In this document: in pieces, positions 53,035 through 60,732 of the stretch | How positions within the stretch are numbered: position 1 is the first letter of the stretch | Layout of the letters: every line of letters begins with the position of its first letter | DNA from: Alienimonas californiensis | GTDB lineage: Bacteria; Planctomycetota; Planctomycetia; Planctomycetales; Planctomycetaceae | NCBI RefSeq assembly: GCF_007743815.1 | Contig: NZ_CP036265.1 | Coordinates: forward strand, 584,501 to 648,500 | Length of the DNA: 64,000 nt | Direction of reading: 5' to 3' | Made by a program: the position numbers and the translations under genes | The notes under the pieces: generated by a model | What the model was told of the DNA's origin: nothing | Seen by the model: only the letters and a program-made list of their open reading frames with translations | Database searches by the model: none

Positions 53035-53175
53035 CTCCCCTCTCCCCCTTGGGGGAGAGGGGTCGGGGGTGAGGGGGTCCGCGTAGCGGTTCGCCTGCGC
53101 CCGCGGCGTCCCCGGGCCCCGCCCGGCTGCGCCGCACCCTCACCCCCGGCCCCTCTCCCTCAAGGGAGAGGGGAG
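53035..53175. repeat. Paired inverted palindromic repeats between convergent genes
   Basis: Element 1 (53035-53075) contains the palindrome CCCCTCTCCCCC-TTGGGGGAGAGGGG; element 2 (53137-53175) contains CCCCTCTCCCTCAAGGGAGAGGGG and is an inverted near-copy of element 1 (CTCCCCTCTCCC...GGGGGTGAGGG). Such CCCTCTCCC/GGGAGAGGG repeats are common in bacterial intergenic regions. They may terminate both convergent genes. Confidence 0.8.
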
Positions 53176-53209
53176 AACGAAAAGCCGCAACGGCTCGCCG
53201 CGTCCCGCC

Positions 53210-54430
53210 CTACTTATCCAGGATCGCCGCCCGCTGCACGCGCAGGTGGCGGGCGAGTTCGCGGTCGCTCTCCTTCGCGGCTCGCTCCCTGAGGGCCTCG
53301 GCGCTGGCCTCGCCGCCAATTTCCGCCAGCAGCGAGGCCACGTCCCGCCGGGTCGCGGGGTTGGGGTCGTCCAACAGCGGGAGCACCGCCGGCTCCGCGG
53401 GCGCCCCCATCGTGCGGACGAACGCCAGCGCCTCGTCTCCTTCCCAATCGTGCGTCAGCAGCGGGGCGGCGACGCGGGCGTGGTTCGGGGTCGTGGGGTC
53501 CAGGCTGCTCAGCACGTCCTTGCGGCCGAGGCCAGTGCCCTCCCGCAGCGCCTCGCCGATCGCGGTGAACTGCTCCGGCGTCTCCGCCCAGACGAGCAGC
53601 GTCTTGGCGGCCCGGTCGACGACGAAGCCCCGCTCCTCGACGGCCTCGGCCAGCCGCGCGGAGAGCGCCGTGCGGATCTGTTCCCGCTGCTCCGGCGTCA
53701 CCGTGGAGGGCTCCACGCCCTCCAGATACTCCACCGCCTTCTTGCGGGCGACCCAGTCGGATTCGGTCGCGGTTTCCAGCACCCGCACCGCCCAGTCCGG
53801 CTCGCTCTCGCCCTCCGCCGGCTCCCGCAGCGACAGCGGCCGCCCAGCGGTGGCGGCCCCCGCGACGGAATCGGCCCCTGCGGGGGGAGCGGTCATCGGA
53901 GCGGGGGCGTCCCCGGCCGGTTCGTCGTTCGTTTGGAAGCCGAAAGGCGTGCTGCCGACGCCGTCCGGGCTCGAGGGCAGGCTGCCAGGAATCGGCGGCT
54001 CCGGACGGACCCCGCGAGGCGAATTCCCCCCGCCGCGGAGCCGTTCCGCCCGTTCCCGAGCCTGCTCCGCCCGTTCCCGGGCCTGCTCCGCCATGCGGCG
54101 GTTGTAGTCCACCATCTGCTGATCGTACGCGGGGGTCTCCTCCGAGGCGGGCCGGGAGGAGGAATAGGACCCTCCGGAGCGGAAGACGGACGGCCCGGAC
54201 GACTCGCGGGACGCCTCCGGCCGGGAGGGCGCGCGCTGCGGGTCGAACTGCGGCCGGAACGGGGCGGGGCCGCCCGCGACGGCTCGCTCCTCGGCCGGCG
54301 TCCCGATCGGCTGCCCCGTCACGAGCTTGCCCGCGACGAATCCGATCCCGTACCCCTGCGAGAAGCACCCCGTCAGCCAGGGCAGACAGAGCAGCGGGAC
54401 CCAGCGGACGGCAGCGGCGCGGCGGGACAC
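53210..54430 (-). CDS. Lipoprotein with HEAT-like repeats
   Basis: 406 residues from a GTG at 54430, which puts a lipoprotein signal (MSRRAAAVRWVPLLCLPWLTGC) at the N-terminus; a GTG at 54568 would add 46 non-conserved residues. A disordered Pro/Arg/Ser region (30-190) includes a coiled stretch RMAEQARERAEQARERAERLR. Residues 220-406 are alpha-helical repeats of HEAT/PBS-lyase type: VLETATESDWVARKKAVEYLEGV, PLLDDPNPATRRDVASLLAEIGG. Likely a protein-protein interaction platform in the envelope. Function unknown. Confidence 0.72.
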   Translation of the reverse strand: MSRRAAAVRWVPLLCLPWLTGCFSQGYGIGFVAGKLVTGQPIGTPAEERAVAGGPAPFRPQFDPQRAPSRPEASRESSGPSVFRSGGSYSSSRPASEETPAYDQQMVDYNRRMAEQARERAEQARERAERLRGGGNSPRGVRPEPPIPGSLPSSPDGVGSTPFGFQTNDEPAGDAPAPMTAPPAGADSVAGAATAGRPLSLREPAEGESEPDWAVRVLETATESDWVARKKAVEYLEGVEPSTVTPEQREQIRTALSARLAEAVEERGFVVDRAAKTLLVWAETPEQFTAIGEALREGTGLGRKDVLSSLDPTTPNHARVAAPLLTHDWEGDEALAFVRTMGAPAEPAVLPLLDDPNPATRRDVASLLAEIGGEASAEALRERAAKESDRELARHLRVQRAAILDK

Positions 54431-54643
54431 GGGCGGGCTCGACGACGAAGGGGCACGGCGGCACGACGTCGGCGCCGCCGTTCCATCGGCCGGCGCAGAT
54501 TCCGAGGCAGTTTGACGCCCCCCTGCGCCCGCGTCACGCGCAGGCGTGTCCGTGGGTTGAGATCTCACCGGCTGCGGAGCGGCACGGGGCGAACAAGCCC
54601 CGATCGTTCTTTATGAGTTTTTGAGGCGGCCGCCAAACTGGTG

Positions 54644-54671
54644 TTGAGGCAACCATTGCTTATGCAATAAT
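54644..54671 (+). promoter_or_regulatory. Promoter of the MarR-efflux operon
   Basis: -35-like TTGAGG (54644-54649), 16-bp spacer, -10-like AATAAT (54666-54671). Transcription would start near 54678, leaving about 35 nt of leader to the GTG at 54713. The palindrome at 54655-54668 lies inside it. Confidence 0.55.
54655..54668. promoter_or_regulatory. MarR-type operator
   Basis: ATTGC-TTAT-GCAAT, a perfect 5-bp inverted repeat resembling MarR-family operators (TTGCNNNNGCAA core). It sits across the spacer and -10 region, so binding would block the promoter and give autorepression of the operon. Confidence 0.6.
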
Positions 54672-54712
54672 CCCCCCGGAACCCCCTCGCCCCGCCTCAG
54701 CTGCGCCCCCCT

Positions 54713-55249
54713 GTGCTGAAGTACGACTTCCACGACAGCATCCCCTACTTCGTCTTCACGGCGGCGCACGCCATCGAGAAGGCGATGGGCGCCGCGTTGG
54801 AGGGCCACGGGATCACGTTCCGCCAGTGCCAGATGCTGGGGATGCTGGCCGCGCACGGTTCGCTGTCGCAGGCCCAGGTCGCGGAGATGATGGGCGTGGA
54901 GCCCAGCAGCGTGGCCCGGTTGGTGGACCGCATGACCCGCGACGGCTGGATCGAACGCCGCCCCGACCCGCACGATCGCCGCAAGTACCAGTTGTTCGCC
55001 ACCGACCGGGCCGAGCCGATCTGGGAGGGGGTGCAGGAGGTTGCGGCGACGGTCCGCAATACGGCGCTGGAGGGTCTCGACGAAGGGGACGTGCCGGAGC
55101 TCAAGCGGATGCTCCGCCACCTGCGGAACAACCTGACCGACGATCCCGGCCGCTACCCGGACACGCCGAGCCCCGACTCCGCCCTGAGCGACGACTGCTC
55201 CGCCCTCAGCGACGACCGGGCGCCCGCCGCCGCTTCCGCTTCGCGTTGA
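54713..55249 (+). CDS. MarR family transcriptional regulator of the RND operon
   Basis: 178 residues from a GTG at 54713. MarR winged helix: FVFTAAHAIEKAMGAALEGHGITFRQCQMLGML (dimerisation and entry), LSQAQVAEMMGVEPSSVARLVDRM (recognition helix) and the wing RPDPHDRRKYQLFATDRA. A 30-residue Ser/Asp/Ala tail follows. It heads the operon with a periplasmic adaptor (50 bp gap) and an RND permease (66 bp further), so it most likely represses efflux until it meets a small molecule. Unlike the MarR at 2165 it has no long N-terminal arm. Confidence 0.9.
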   Translation: MLKYDFHDSIPYFVFTAAHAIEKAMGAALEGHGITFRQCQMLGMLAAHGSLSQAQVAEMMGVEPSSVARLVDRMTRDGWIERRPDPHDRRKYQLFATDRAEPIWEGVQEVAATVRNTALEGLDEGDVPELKRMLRHLRNNLTDDPGRYPDTPSPDSALSDDCSALSDDRAPAAASASR

Positions 55250-55298
55250 CTCTCGCCCGCGTCCTTCGTTCGCCGGTTCTTCCCCGCCCCCGTCCCGC

Positions 55299-56981
55299 AT
55301 GTCCGACACTGCCACCCCCGTCATGATGCCGACCGGGCCGAAGGACGATCTGTACAACCGCCCGGCGAAGAAGACCGCGGAGCCCGCCTCGGCGAGGACG
55401 CCCGAGCCGCCGGCGACCGATCCGCCCGCGGCCGCGACGAACCGGGCGGACGCGGGCGATGACGCCGTCCCGGACCGCTACGCCCGCCCGCCGAAGTCCG
55501 ACCGTCGCAAGATCGTCGACGGGGCGTTCTCGCTGGCGCTGGTCGCCGCGGGGGTGACGGCGCTGGTGGTGCTGAAGAACCTCAAGGAGCCGGCCCGGCC
55601 GGTGAATCGCGTCTCCCCGGCTCCGTTGGTCGAAGTGGCCGACGTCACCCGGCACGTCGGCGGGTTGGACGTGCTCAGCGACGGGATCGTGGTGCCGTAC
55701 CGGTTGGTGAACGTCGGGGCGGAGGTGGGCGGCCGGGTCGTTTCGATGGACCCCGCCCTCCGCAGCGGGCGGTACGTCACCGCCGGCCAGCCCCTGCTGA
55801 CGATCGATCCGGAGACCTATCGGCTGGAGGTGAAGCGCCTGGGGGCGGAGGTGCGGTCCGCCGAAAGCAGCCTCGCCGAGTTGGCCGTTCAAACCGAAAA
55901 CGCCAAGGCCAGCGTGCTGATCGCCCGCAAGGACGCCGAACTCGCCGAGGCCGAGACCGCCCGCGAGGAACGCCTCCTGCAGCAACGCAGCGGTTCGCAG
56001 GCCGCCGTCGAACAGGCCCGCCGGGCGGAGCTTCAGGCCAAAGACAAACTGCAAACCGCCGCCAACAGCCTGCGGCTCCTCAACGCCCAGAAGGAGCGCC
56101 TGGAGGTTCAAAAAGAACTGACGGAAACGAACCTCGAACGGGCTCAATTAGATCTCGACCGCACGGTGGTGACGAGCCCCGTGGACGGGGTGATCGTCAC
56201 CTCCGACGTGGAGCGGGGCAGCCAGGTGCAGCAGGGCGGGGCGTTGTTCACCGTCAGCGACTCCGACAAGGCGGAGGTGCGGACGAACCTGCGGGTGAAG
56301 GACGTGGCCTGGATCCTCGCCCATCCGCCCGAGGGCACGCGGGCGACGGACCGCACGCCGGGCCTGTCCGCCGCCGCCGCCGCCTACGCCCTGCCGTCGG
56401 TCCCGGTGACGGTGAACTATGAACTGGCGGGCAACACCTATACCTGGCGCGGCACGCTGAGCCGCGTGGACGGCGCCGGGCTGGACGAACGCACCCGCAC
56501 CGTGCCCTGCCTGGTACAGGTGGACGATCCGCAGAGCGTGTCGATGGCCGGGGGCAGCGGCGCCCTGCCGATCGCCGCCCCGCCGACGCTCGCCACCGGC
56601 ATGTACGTCAACGTGCAGGTGCACACCGAACCCGCCGAGGCCCTGCTGGAAGTGCCGGAAGAGGCCGTTCGCCCCGGCAACCGCGTCTGGGCGGTGCGGG
56701 ACGGCAAATTAATGATCGTGGAACTGCCGGTCGCGGCGATCGTCGGCGGCAAGGTGCTGATCCCCCCGACCGGCGCCGCCCTGCAGCCGGGCGATCGAGT
56801 CGTGACCAGCCCCCTGCCCTCCGCGACCCCCGGCATGAGCGTCCGCGTCGCCGGCGACCCCACAAACGAAGGCGGTGGGGCGAAAGCGGAAGGCGGAGGG
56901 GACGCCGCCGCTCCCGTCCCCGGCCCCAGCGGCGTCGCCGCCGCCGAAGGGGAGTCCCCCGCCCAAACCGCCGGCGGCTGA
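55299..56981 (+). CDS. RND efflux periplasmic adaptor subunit (HlyD family)
   Basis: 560 residues from ATG 55299. A cytoplasmic Pro/Ala-rich N-terminus of about 65 residues (longer than usual) precedes one transmembrane helix (GAFSLALVAAGVTALVVL). Then come the lipoyl half VDPASGRYVTAGQPLLTIDPE-type block, a long coiled coil (AETAREERLLQQRSGSQAAVEQARR...), the second lipoyl half TVVTSPVDGVIVTSDVERGSQV and beta-barrel. A low-complexity Gly/Ala/Pro tail ends the protein. It links the RND permease to an outer-membrane TolC channel; none is adjacent, though a large TolC-type gene is at 3312. Confidence 0.92.
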   Translation: MSDTATPVMMPTGPKDDLYNRPAKKTAEPASARTPEPPATDPPAAATNRADAGDDAVPDRYARPPKSDRRKIVDGAFSLALVAAGVTALVVLKNLKEPARPVNRVSPAPLVEVADVTRHVGGLDVLSDGIVVPYRLVNVGAEVGGRVVSMDPALRSGRYVTAGQPLLTIDPETYRLEVKRLGAEVRSAESSLAELAVQTENAKASVLIARKDAELAEAETAREERLLQQRSGSQAAVEQARRAELQAKDKLQTAANSLRLLNAQKERLEVQKELTETNLERAQLDLDRTVVTSPVDGVIVTSDVERGSQVQQGGALFTVSDSDKAEVRTNLRVKDVAWILAHPPEGTRATDRTPGLSAAAAAYALPSVPVTVNYELAGNTYTWRGTLSRVDGAGLDERTRTVPCLVQVDDPQSVSMAGGSGALPIAAPPTLATGMYVNVQVHTEPAEALLEVPEEAVRPGNRVWAVRDGKLMIVELPVAAIVGGKVLIPPTGAALQPGDRVVTSPLPSATPGMSVRVAGDPTNEGGGAKAEGGGDAAAPVPGPSGVAAAEGESPAQTAGG

Positions 56982-57047
56982 CGCCCGGCACCCTGCCGCC
57001 CCCGTCGTTCCTTCCGCCCTTCGCCTTCCCCCCTCCGTCGTACTTCG

Positions 57048-60000
57048 ATGCAGTCGCTCGCCCGCTGGGCCATCAAAAACACCCCGGCGATGAATACGCT
57101 GATGGTCGCCCTGATGGCGGTCGGCGCCGTCTGCCTGGGGTCGATGCGGCGGGAAGTGTTCCCCGAGTTCGAATTGGAAGTGGCGCTGATTATGGCGCCC
57201 TATCCGGGGGCGGACCCGGACGAGGTGGAAAGCGCCATCGTGCAGAAGGTCGAGGAGGCGGTCTCCTCGCTGGACGGCATTAAAGAGGTCACCGGCATCG
57301 CCCAGGAGGGGCTGGGCAGCGTGCTGGTCGAGATCGACCCCTCCGAGCCGGACGTGAAGGCGGTCGTCGACGAAATTGAATCCGCCGTCGCCCGCATTAG
57401 CACCTTCCCTGCCGCCGTGCAGGCCGAGGGGGTGGAGGTGCGGCAGCTCACCTTCCGCGAAACCGCCGTCCGCGTCGCGGTGCTGGGGCCGGACCCCGCG
57501 ACGACCGGCGCCGACCCCGTCGCCGCGGAGCTGCGCCTGCGGGCGATTGCCGAGGAGATCCGCGACGAACTCACCGCCCTGCCGGTCGTCTCCCAGGCGA
57601 CCGTGCAGGGGTCGAAGGAGTTTCAGATTGACGTGGAGATCCCCGAGGACAACCTCCGCAAATACGGCCTGAGCCTCACGGACGTGTCGAACGTCCTGAA
57701 GCGGGAGAACCTCAACCTGCCCGGCGGCACCCTCAAAGGGGCCGCCCAGGACGTGATCGTCAAGGGCGAGGCCCGCGGCGAAACCGGCGAGGCGATCCGC
57801 CGGATCCCCCTCGTCACCGACGCCACCGGCGTGACGCTGACCGTCGACGACCTGGGCGAGGTCAAGGACGCCTTCGACGACACCAGCAGTTCCACCCGCA
57901 TCAACGGGCAGCCCGCCCTGGTGGTGGCCGTCGAACGCACCGCCGACGAGGACTTATTGCAAATCGCCGCCGCCGTGCACGCCTACGCCGCCACCCGGGC
58001 GATGCCCGAGGGCTACGACCTGGTCACCTGGGACGACCGCAGCGTCGAGGTCCGCGACCGCATGGAGCTGTTATTAAGGAACGGCTGGCAGGGCCTGGTG
58101 CTGGTGTTCATCGTGCTGGCCGTATTTTTAGAACTGCGACTGGCGTTGTGGGTCGCGCTGGGCATCCCGATCTCCATTCTAGGAGCGGGCATCATGCTGT
58201 ATTTCGGCGGGCAGACGTTAAATATGCTCAGCATGTTCGCCTTTTTAATGGTGCTGGGCATCCTGGTGGACGACGCGATCGTCGTCGGCGAGAACATTTA
58301 CGCCCACCGGGAGATGGGCAAGAGCTATATGCAGGCCGCGATCGAGGGCACCGGGGAGGTGATCCCTTCGGTGACGACCAGCGTGTGCACCACGATCATC
58401 GCCTTCGCCCCGCTGATGTTCGTGCTCGGGGTGATGGGCAAATTTATCGCCATCCTGCCGATCACGGTGATCGCCTGCCTGATTATTTCGCTGCTGGAAA
58501 GCGTGCTGATCCTGCCCTGCCACCTCGCCCACGCCCCCGGCGAAGGGGCGCTGGGACGGCTGCGGGCGAGGATGTCCGGGGCCTGGACGCCGATCCGCTA
58601 CCTCCTCGCCGCGGTCCCGGTCGCCGCGGCGGCGGCGCTGGCCGCCGTGCTGCTCGACTTGGAAGGCCTGCACGTCGTCTTGCCGCCGGGAGTCCGGGGG
58701 GGCTTGGGCGCCGCCACCGGCAGCGTCGTCGCCCAGGTGATCCTATGGACCGTCGCCGGCCTGCTGAGCTGGTTCGGGCTGTTCTTCGCCGGGGCGTTCG
58801 GGCCGCTGTTTTATCTCTCCGCCCGGGCCAACCGGCTCGGCACGGCGGGGCTGGGGCGGTTTATCGCCAAGGTCTATGAACCGGCGCTGCGGTGGAGCCT
58901 GGACCATCGCGGCATCGTCGTCGCCGGCAGCGTCGCGGCGCTGCTGACGAGCTTCGGCTTCGTCGGCGGCGGCTTCGTGCGGCAGGAGTTTTTCCCGGAG
59001 ATGGACTCCAACCGCGTGCAGGCCAACGTCATCTTCCCCGACGGCACCCCCGCCCGCGTCACCGACGCCGCCGTCGAAAAGATCGGCGCCGCGCTGGAGC
59101 GGGTCGGCGAGAATTATAAAAACCGCACGGTCGACGGCCGCAGCCCCGTCAAGCTGGTCCGTCTGGGCGTGGGCTACGCCAGCGGCGAGGGGCCGGACCA
59201 GCAAACCCAGAGCAGCGGCGGCCAGCTCGGGCAGGTGTTCGCGGAAATCGTCGACCCCGCCCTGCGGACCGTCACGTCCAAAGAATTGATCGACGCCTGG
59301 CGCGAGGAAGCCGGCGAGATCGCCGGCGCCGAGGCCGCCAACTTCGAAGCCCCCTCGATGGGTCCCGGCGGCAAGGCGATCGAGTTTAAGTTGATCGCCG
59401 ATAAAAATGCCGCCGACCTGCTCGAAGCGGCCGCCGCCGACGTGAAGGCGCAACTGGCCGACTTCCCCGGCGTCTACGACGTGGACGACGACAGCCGCCC
59501 CGGCAAGGCGGAGATTCAACTCGACCTCAAGCCGGACGCCGTCAGCCTGGGCGTGAACCGGGCGGACCTGTTCGAGACCGTCCGGGCCAGCTACTTCGGC
59601 GAGGAGGTGATGCGGGTTCAGCGGGGCCGGGACGAGGTGAAGATCATGGTCCGCTATCCCACGGAGGACCGCCGCAGTCTGGCGGACTTCGAGGAGATCC
59701 GCGTCCGCACCGCCGACGGCGTCTCCCGGCCGATCACGGAGCTGGCGGAGATCACGATCGACCGCAGCCCCAGCGAAATTAACCGAATCAACCGGCGGCG
59801 GGCCGTCACGATCACCTCCGCCGTCGACGTGACCGAGGGCAACGCCCAGGAGATCGTCGACTCGCTGCGGACGGACGTGCTGCCGGACGTGCTGGCGAAG
59901 TACCCCGGCGTGGACGTGACCTGGAAGGGCCAGCAACAACAGCGGGCCGAAAGCATCGGCAGCATTTTCGTGGGCCTGTCGATCGCCCTGTGCTGCATGT

Positions 60001-60488
60001 TCGCCCTGCTCACGTTGGAGTTCCGCAGCTACACCCAGCCGCTGTTAATTCTCGGCATCATCCCCTTCGGCGTGGTCGGGGCGGTGCTGGGGCACTGGGT
60101 GATGGGCCTGCCGCTGTCGTTCTTCAGCATGATGGGGATCGTGGCGCTCTCCGGCGTGGTCGTGAACGACTCGATCGTGCTGGTGGACTTTATTAATCAC
60201 CGGCTCGAGGCCGGCCAGCCACTGCGGCAGGCGATCATGGAAAGCGGCGTCCGCCGGTTCCGCCCCGTGCTGCTGACCAGCGCCACCACGGTCGCCGGCC
60301 TGTTCCCGATGCTGCTGGAAACGAGCTTCCAGGCTCAAATCCTCGTCCCGATGGCCGCCAGCCTGGCCTTCGGCCTGACGATCACGACGGGCCTGGTGCT
60401 GATCTTATTGCCCGTCTACTACAGCCTCTACGGCCGCGCCGTGGGCGTGGAGGAACTGCGCGCCGGGGAGAGCGACGCGGCCCATTAA
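57048..60488 (+). CDS. RND efflux permease
   Basis: 1146 residues from ATG 57048. Twelve-helix RND topology with two large periplasmic loops: WAIKNTPAMNTLMVALMAVGAVC (TM1), the TM4 motif GILVDDAIVVGENIYAHREMG, a second half with GIVVAGSVAALLTSFGFVGGGFVRQEFFPEMD and C-terminal VNDSIVLVDFINHRLEAG. The paired Asp in TM4 (VDD) is the usual proton-relay site. The protein is some 100 residues longer than AcrB-type pumps. It exports drugs or other hydrophobic compounds with the adaptor encoded just upstream; substrate unknown. It follows the adaptor by 66 bp, in the same MarR-controlled operon. Confidence 0.95.
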   Translation: MQSLARWAIKNTPAMNTLMVALMAVGAVCLGSMRREVFPEFELEVALIMAPYPGADPDEVESAIVQKVEEAVSSLDGIKEVTGIAQEGLGSVLVEIDPSEPDVKAVVDEIESAVARISTFPAAVQAEGVEVRQLTFRETAVRVAVLGPDPATTGADPVAAELRLRAIAEEIRDELTALPVVSQATVQGSKEFQIDVEIPEDNLRKYGLSLTDVSNVLKRENLNLPGGTLKGAAQDVIVKGEARGETGEAIRRIPLVTDATGVTLTVDDLGEVKDAFDDTSSSTRINGQPALVVAVERTADEDLLQIAAAVHAYAATRAMPEGYDLVTWDDRSVEVRDRMELLLRNGWQGLVLVFIVLAVFLELRLALWVALGIPISILGAGIMLYFGGQTLNMLSMFAFLMVLGILVDDAIVVGENIYAHREMGKSYMQAAIEGTGEVIPSVTTSVCTTIIAFAPLMFVLGVMGKFIAILPITVIACLIISLLESVLILPCHLAHAPGEGALGRLRARMSGAWTPIRYLLAAVPVAAAAALAAVLLDLEGLHVVLPPGVRGGLGAATGSVVAQVILWTVAGLLSWFGLFFAGAFGPLFYLSARANRLGTAGLGRFIAKVYEPALRWSLDHRGIVVAGSVAALLTSFGFVGGGFVRQEFFPEMDSNRVQANVIFPDGTPARVTDAAVEKIGAALERVGENYKNRTVDGRSPVKLVRLGVGYASGEGPDQQTQSSGGQLGQVFAEIVDPALRTVTSKELIDAWREEAGEIAGAEAANFEAPSMGPGGKAIEFKLIADKNAADLLEAAAADVKAQLADFPGVYDVDDDSRPGKAEIQLDLKPDAVSLGVNRADLFETVRASYFGEEVMRVQRGRDEVKIMVRYPTEDRRSLADFEEIRVRTADGVSRPITELAEITIDRSPSEINRINRRRAVTITSAVDVTEGNAQEIVDSLRTDVLPDVLAKYPGVDVTWKGQQQQRAESIGSIFVGLSIALCCMFALLTLEFRSYTQPLLILGIIPFGVVGAVLGHWVMGLPLSFFSMMGIVALSGVVVNDSIVLVDFINHRLEAGQPLRQAIMESGVRRFRPVLLTSATTVAGLFPMLLETSFQAQILVPMAASLAFGLTITTGLVLILLPVYYSLYGRAVGVEELRAGESDAAH

Positions 60489-60505
60489 CGCGTTCTTTAA
60501 GGCGA

Positions 60506-60598
60506 CGCAGCGTCCCGCTGTGAGCCCGAAGCGCGAGCTTCGGCGGAGAATCAATCGCGGGACGGCTGCGCCGCCAGCCGGAGCGTGCGCTCCGGGTT
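60506..60598. repeat. Compound REP-like element
   Basis: Outer arms GCAGCGTCCCGC (60508-60519) and GCGGGACGGCTGC (60557-60569) pair with one bulge; inside is CCGAAGC-GCGA-GCTTCGG (60526-60543), and further on CCGGAGCG-TG-CGCTCCGG (60578-60595). The CTGTGAGCCCG...GCTTCGGC portion is a reverse-oriented relative of 25991-26017. Confidence 0.7.
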
Positions 60599-60732
60599 AC
60601 CCGTTTCACGGACCGTGACGGGCGAAGCGAACAGAGGGGAACGCCGGCGCGACCGGTTCGGTTCACGCGTCCCCCCTGCCGCGACAGCCCGCAGGAGCCG
60701 CGAACGACGGGCGGAGGGCGTAGGATGCCCTC

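Noticed and set aside
54431..54568. GTG start at 54568 for the HEAT-repeat lipoprotein
   Set aside because: It would put 46 Ser/Pro/Arg-rich residues in front of the lipoprotein signal and prevent its recognition; GTG at 54430 is preferred.
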